NCBI RefSeq assembly: GCF_036170895.1
Contig: NZ_CP108036.1
Span: forward strand, 7,785,501 to 7,849,500
DNA from: Streptomyces erythrochromogenes
GTDB lineage: Bacteria > Actinomycetota > Actinomycetes > Streptomycetales > Streptomycetaceae
Direction: 5' to 3'
Length of the DNA: 64,000 bases
Shown piece after piece: positions 60,887 through 64,000 of the stretch. The notes under the pieces are model-generated. The model worked only from the letters and a program-made list of their open reading frames with translations. It did no database searches and had not been told where the DNA came from. Each line of letters begins with the position of its first letter. The stretch's first letter is position 1. The position numbers were made by a program, and so were the translations under genes.

Positions 60887-61494
60887 CCTCCAGGGTTCCT
60901 CGGCCTCGGCCGCAGGGACATCCGTCTCGTCGTCGAGCACGTGCCCGGCCCGTCCAGTGGGCGGCCGCAGGGATCGAGCCATGGCCGTCGGCCGCCCTTA
61001 CTGACACGCATCGCGGGCGAGGGAGGGCACGGTGCCTCGGGGCCGGTGTCCTTGCCAGAACGCGGCGGCAGAGCCTGCGGCGTCCGGTGGGCTTGTCGGG
61101 GTACGGGAGCTGCTCCCAGTTGTCGGGGTGCCGCCCGATCAGCGGGCCGTCCGCGTAGTCGATGGTCGCGGTCATGTCGGGCTTGGCGAGGGCTTGGCGG
61201 GGCTTGGCCGAGGTAGACCGGGTCCGGGTCGCCCCGGGGGCCGGTGAGTTCTTCGAGGGGGCCTTCCCGATACGCGGGCCGGACGATCTCCACGAGCGCG
61301 CTGTCCAGGGGCCGACGAGGGGCTGTGACCGCCTTGCCGTCGCCTCGGTCATGGGGCGCCACTGGCCGTCGGGGGTGATTGCACCGGGCTCGTAGGCGGT
61401 CTCCTCGTGGCGGTGGTCAGGTGGCCGCGCGGGAACGCCGTCGCACGTTAACCGAGTTGCGTCGCTCCAGCCGTAGAGCCGTCCGAGACCCCAT
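60887..61494. other. 610-bp stretch without a supported gene
   Basis: Minus-strand frames contain protein-like bits (SALVEIVRPAYREGPLEELT; TIDYADGPLIGRHPDNWEQL), but they lie in different frames without a start. Probably a decayed gene of unknown family. Confidence 0.35.
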
Positions 61495-61630
61495 TTGCCC
61501 AAGAGCCCCTGGGCCCGCAGCGGGCTGGACGGTGCGAGGCTGAAGGTTGCCGAAATCGTCGCGGTCCATGAGGTCCGGGTCTTGTCGGTGCGATGCCCGG
61601 TGGCGGAGTGGCCCGTCCCGTGGGAGTCGG

Positions 61631-62227
61631 CCGGCTACGGGATGCTTGATGTTGGTGAACCCACCCGCCGATTCTTGCCAGGGTTTGGGATCTACCCGCT
61701 CGTGAGCTGCGATGGCTCAATCCTGGCCCTCGCCGGGCGGCCCACCGGCACCGGCACCGGCACCGGCGCCTGGGCCCGTGCCCTCTGGGCCGATCCCGCA
61801 CAGCCCGCAGATGTCCGAGTGCCTGCCGCACTGGCCTGGCTCCGCCTCGTGGCCGATCCCGTCCCGGACGAACTGCGGAGGCTCGCCCTGCTGCTGACGG
61901 ATGACCTGGCAGCTTCCCTCAACGACGTGCCGTGGATCGCCCATGTCGGCGAGAGACGGTGCTGCGCGCCGCGGCAGTACTCGCCCCCGGGGGAGGGCTG
62001 CTGCTCCGCCTGGTCCGCACACCGGCCGACCGGCGCCGGGGAACTTCCCCCTGGACGATGTCCGCGAGGTCCCGGCGCAGCCACCTCGCGAACAGGCCCT
62101 GGCCGACCGGGTCTCCACTTCGGTCCGGGAGCGGGCCCGGACACGAGGAACGGGCGCGCCCGGACCAGGACCGGGCATGGACTTGCGACCGCGATCGTTT
62201 CCGTGGAATGGAGCGGAGCAGCGGTGA
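61631..62227 (+). pseudogene. degenerate unknown gene
   Basis: Successive frames read as one protein: FLPGFGIYPLVSCDGSILAL, PAALAWLRLVADPVPDELRR, then ETVLRAAAVLAPGGGLLLRL and FPLDDVREVPAQPPREQALA to a stop at 62227. Two frame changes are needed. An ACCGGC tetrameric repeat at 61744-61767 encodes Thr-Gly repeats within the first part. No family was recognised. Confidence 0.4.
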
Positions 62228-62449
62228 CGCCCCCGTTCAGGCTCGTGCACTTCCGTCCGACAGCGCCACGGCTCGATCACGAGGGGCATTCCGAGAACGC
62301 CGTCTGGTTCTGCAGGGACCACGTCCGCCACACCGAGGGCAAGGCCCACATGAGCGCCGTCCTGGCCGTGGTCCACATACGGGCGGCGGTCCGGCGCGCG
62401 GGGCCGAACCCCTGGCCACTCACCAGCATCCCGTGAGCACTGCGTCTGG

Positions 62450-63292
62450 TCATGCGCCGGGAGCGGCATCAGCGCTGCCAGCCTCGGGGCGGAGGGAGCG
62501 TTCCCCGCGGAGCTGCTCGGCGACTTCGTGCGCCCGTCCCGGGTGGTAGACCGTCACCGTGTCCCTCGCAGCGCCCCGTGGCGTGTACCGGTAGTTGCGG
62601 ATGCCGTGGCGGTCGGCCAGTTCGTCCACTGCACTGACGGGCACCTGCCACAGGGCAGCAAGCGCCGACGGTGTCCACCACTCGTCCGGGCAGCAGAAGT
62701 TCTGGTCGATTTCCTTCTGGTACTCGACCACCGCTCGATCTGAGCCGAGTCGGCTGGTCAGCCAGGCGAGCAGGCCCTCCGTGTCGGCCAGGCACACCGG
62801 GGCGCGGAAGGCCGGCTCGCAGGCAATCTCTCCTCCGCGTCCCGTGTGCAGCACGACTTTGATCGACTTTCGTTGCCCCAGTCTGAACCGCTCGACCACG
62901 ACGATGCGCTCCAGATCGGCCGCGGCGACGGTCGACGACCGCAGGAAACGGGCGATCACGAGGTGCGTCGCGCTGTCGTGCGGGCGGAACTCGATCCACC
63001 GGACCATCGTGGCCGGCACCACCCACATCAAGCCCACGATGAGCCCGACCACGGCCAGGACCGTCAGCCCGAGGATGATCCAGAAGAGGGCCCAGGCGAC
63101 TGCGGACTGCGTGAGCAGGACGACGACCAGGAACGCCAGAAGGAGGGGGGCCGCGATCCACAACGGGATCAGGACGCTCGAACCGAGCGCGACACCCAGC
63201 TCGCGCAGGCGACTTGGTACGAACACCAGCCGCGCACCAGCTGCTGTCGCCGACACAACTCCCGTCGGCGGGTCCGGGTCACGAGTGGCCAT
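62450..63292 (-). CDS. membrane protein with cytosolic C-terminal domain, unknown function
   Basis: 280 residues. Two N-terminal helices (LIPLWIAAPLLLAFLVVVLL and ILGLTVLAVVGLIVGLMWVV) are followed by a cytosolic part with a PH-like section (LERIVVVERFRLGQRKSIKV) and a C-terminal winged-helix-like section (WTPSALAALWQVPVSAVDEL, RHGIRNYRYTPRGAA). The latter could bind DNA or a protein. No family name is offered. Confidence 0.72.
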   Translation of the reverse strand: MATRDPDPPTGVVSATAAGARLVFVPSRLRELGVALGSSVLIPLWIAAPLLLAFLVVVLLTQSAVAWALFWIILGLTVLAVVGLIVGLMWVVPATMVRWIEFRPHDSATHLVIARFLRSSTVAAADLERIVVVERFRLGQRKSIKVVLHTGRGGEIACEPAFRAPVCLADTEGLLAWLTSRLGSDRAVVEYQKEIDQNFCCPDEWWTPSALAALWQVPVSAVDELADRHGIRNYRYTPRGAARDTVTVYHPGRAHEVAEQLRGERSLRPEAGSADAAPGA

Positions 63293-63479
63293 GGGACGAA
63301 TATAGGCACCGGCGGCGCAACGGGTAAGGGTGCGGACAGCGCGTCAGTTCCCGCCGGTCGGACCGTGCAGTTGTCGCCGGTATCCGGCGTCCGGGCTCGC
63401 GACGGTGGGGTCGTGGCCGTCCGGCCTGCAGGCTCCTTGCCCGGCAATCGCTTCTCAGAACGGCGCGGCACTGCGGCTG

Positions 63480-63713
63480 CCCACCCCTGGCCGGGAGCGG
63501 CCGGCCTCAGAGAACCGCCCGTCGAGCAGCCCCCACTTGCGCGTGCTCACGCTCCTGGATTCGCTCGGCGAGAGCGTCGCCGCGATCGTCCTCGGCAGGC
63601 GCGGGGACGTACTCGCGCGGCACCGCACCGGACATGCGCTCTTAGCCGAGCACGTCTCCCATGACCTGCCGCAGGATCTGCGACGGCGCAGCCCCCCACC
63701 GTCGGAGCCGTGA
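63480..63713 (+). pseudogene. MmyB-type regulator ligand-binding-domain scar
   Basis: HLRVLTLLDSLGESVAAIVL then GRRGDVLARHRTGHALLAEH matches the start of the MLTR ligand-binding domain of MmyB-like XRE regulators (LLDALDxxPAYVLGRRxDVLAWN in relatives). The N-terminal HTH and most of the domain are missing. Confidence 0.55.
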
Positions 63714-63749
63714 GCGTGGACAACCAGGGCAGCAGAGCGGCACGGGGTG

Positions 63750-64000
63750 TCAGGCGATGGTGCCGCCACCGTCGACGTAGACCGTGGAGCCCGTGGTGTA
63801 GGGGTTGTCGGCGAGGAAGAGAACCGCGGCGGCGACGTCCGCCGGGGTCCCGACGCGGCCCACGGGAAGACGGCCCGCCGCCGCCTCGTACATGGCGTCA
63901 CGTGCGTCCGCCGCGAGGCCGTCCCACAGGGGCGTGCGCAGGAGGCCGGGCGAGACGGCGTTGACGCGGAGCGGGGCGTACTCCAGGGCCAGGCCGCGGG
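63750..64000 (-). CDS. short-chain dehydrogenase/reductase, C-terminal part (runs off window)
   Basis: About 83 residues readable up to the window edge: LALEYAPLRVNAVSPGLLRT, PVGRVGTPADVAAAVLFLAD, TGSTVYVDGGGTIA, a standard classical-SDR C-terminus. The catalytic YxxxK and the cofactor motif lie beyond the right edge. The 5' end is not in the window. Stop at 63750-63752. Substrate unknown. Confidence 0.88.
   Translation of the reverse strand, partial: RGLALEYAPLRVNAVSPGLLRTPLWDGLAADARDAMYEAAAGRLPVGRVGTPADVAAAVLFLADNPYTTGSTVYVDGGGTIA

Noticed and set aside
61744..61767. ACCGGC repeat as a regulatory or CRISPR-like array
   Set aside because: Only four short head-to-tail units without spacers, inside a degenerate coding region; simple slippage explains it.
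1..64000. CRISPR arrays, rRNA and tRNA genes
   Set aside because: No regularly spaced direct repeats with unique spacers, and no tRNA cloverleaf with a GTTCRA-type T-loop or conserved rRNA stretches, were found by eye on either strand. A tRNAscan run would be decisive.

Overview
The window is high-GC actinobacterial DNA, almost certainly from a Streptomyces linear replicon. The evidence is a Tap/Tpg telomere-replication gene pair (31.8-34.5 kb), a Wbl (WhiB-like) regulator, a Streptomyces subtilisin inhibitor, mycothione reductase, an F420-type LLM oxidoreductase and many GTG starts. The abundance of transposase scars and half-deleted genes, together with tap-tpg, fits a chromosome arm or a large linear plasmid rather than a chromosome core. 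Repeatedly, real genes have been reduced to in-frame or frameshifted scars.

Layout. 0-7.5 kb: an IS graveyard (IS5-superfamily and IS110 remnants, with one complete two-frame IS5/IS427-type transposase). It surrounds an alpha/beta hydrolase, a truncated ankyrin-repeat gene and a lower-GC lactococcin-972-like bacteriocin plus membrane-protein pair. 8-12 kb: an atypical response regulator, a LysR/DoxX divergent pair and three small secreted proteins. 12-15.4 kb: a VOC scar, a small membrane protein with an orphan double operator, a methyltransferase-CDGSH-redox-enzyme operon whose last gene has decayed, and a Wbl gene. 15.6-23.7 kb: an intact metabolic block with FMN glutamate-synthase-like protein, pyruvate oxidase/dehydrogenase, DUF6479, DUF3253, mycothione reductase, an F420-type oxidoreductase, an SRPBCC protein and a protease inhibitor. 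24-28 kb: a large broken gene of unknown function, a truncated FecCD permease and a spermidine-synthase-like membrane enzyme. 28.4-31.3 kb: a vWA lipoprotein and scars.

31.3-34.5 kb: a tap-tpg operon led by a small HTH gene and a perfect 39-bp palindrome. 34.5-43 kb: a 2H phosphoesterase, a translationally coupled SPFH/NAD-kinase-like pair, a cyclopropane synthase, a PrxQ-type peroxiredoxin, an internally deleted sigma/anti-sigma pair and a sulfite-oxidase-like molybdoenzyme. 43-50.7 kb: a TetR/ABM pair, a DUF11 protein, a trypsin-EndA protease-nuclease fusion and a Tat-exported amidase. 50.7-52.2 kb: an M1 metallopeptidase lipoprotein.

52.9-60.9 kb: an arsenic island in two halves. One half has arsT scar, a deleted arsC, arsR, an aquaporin and a frameshifted arsO. 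The other has arsN1-arsR2 and an arsO-like scar facing a small cysteine-pair protein, an FAD monooxygenase with a similar cysteine-rich tail, and an MFS transporter. The two divergent units of the second half share a 14-bp operator core. 61-64 kb: degenerate sequence, a membrane protein, an MmyB-type regulator scar and an SDR dehydrogenase that runs off the right edge.

All calls rest on reading translations and motifs by eye. No database search or alignment was run, so family names are recognition calls and decayed-gene boundaries are approximate.
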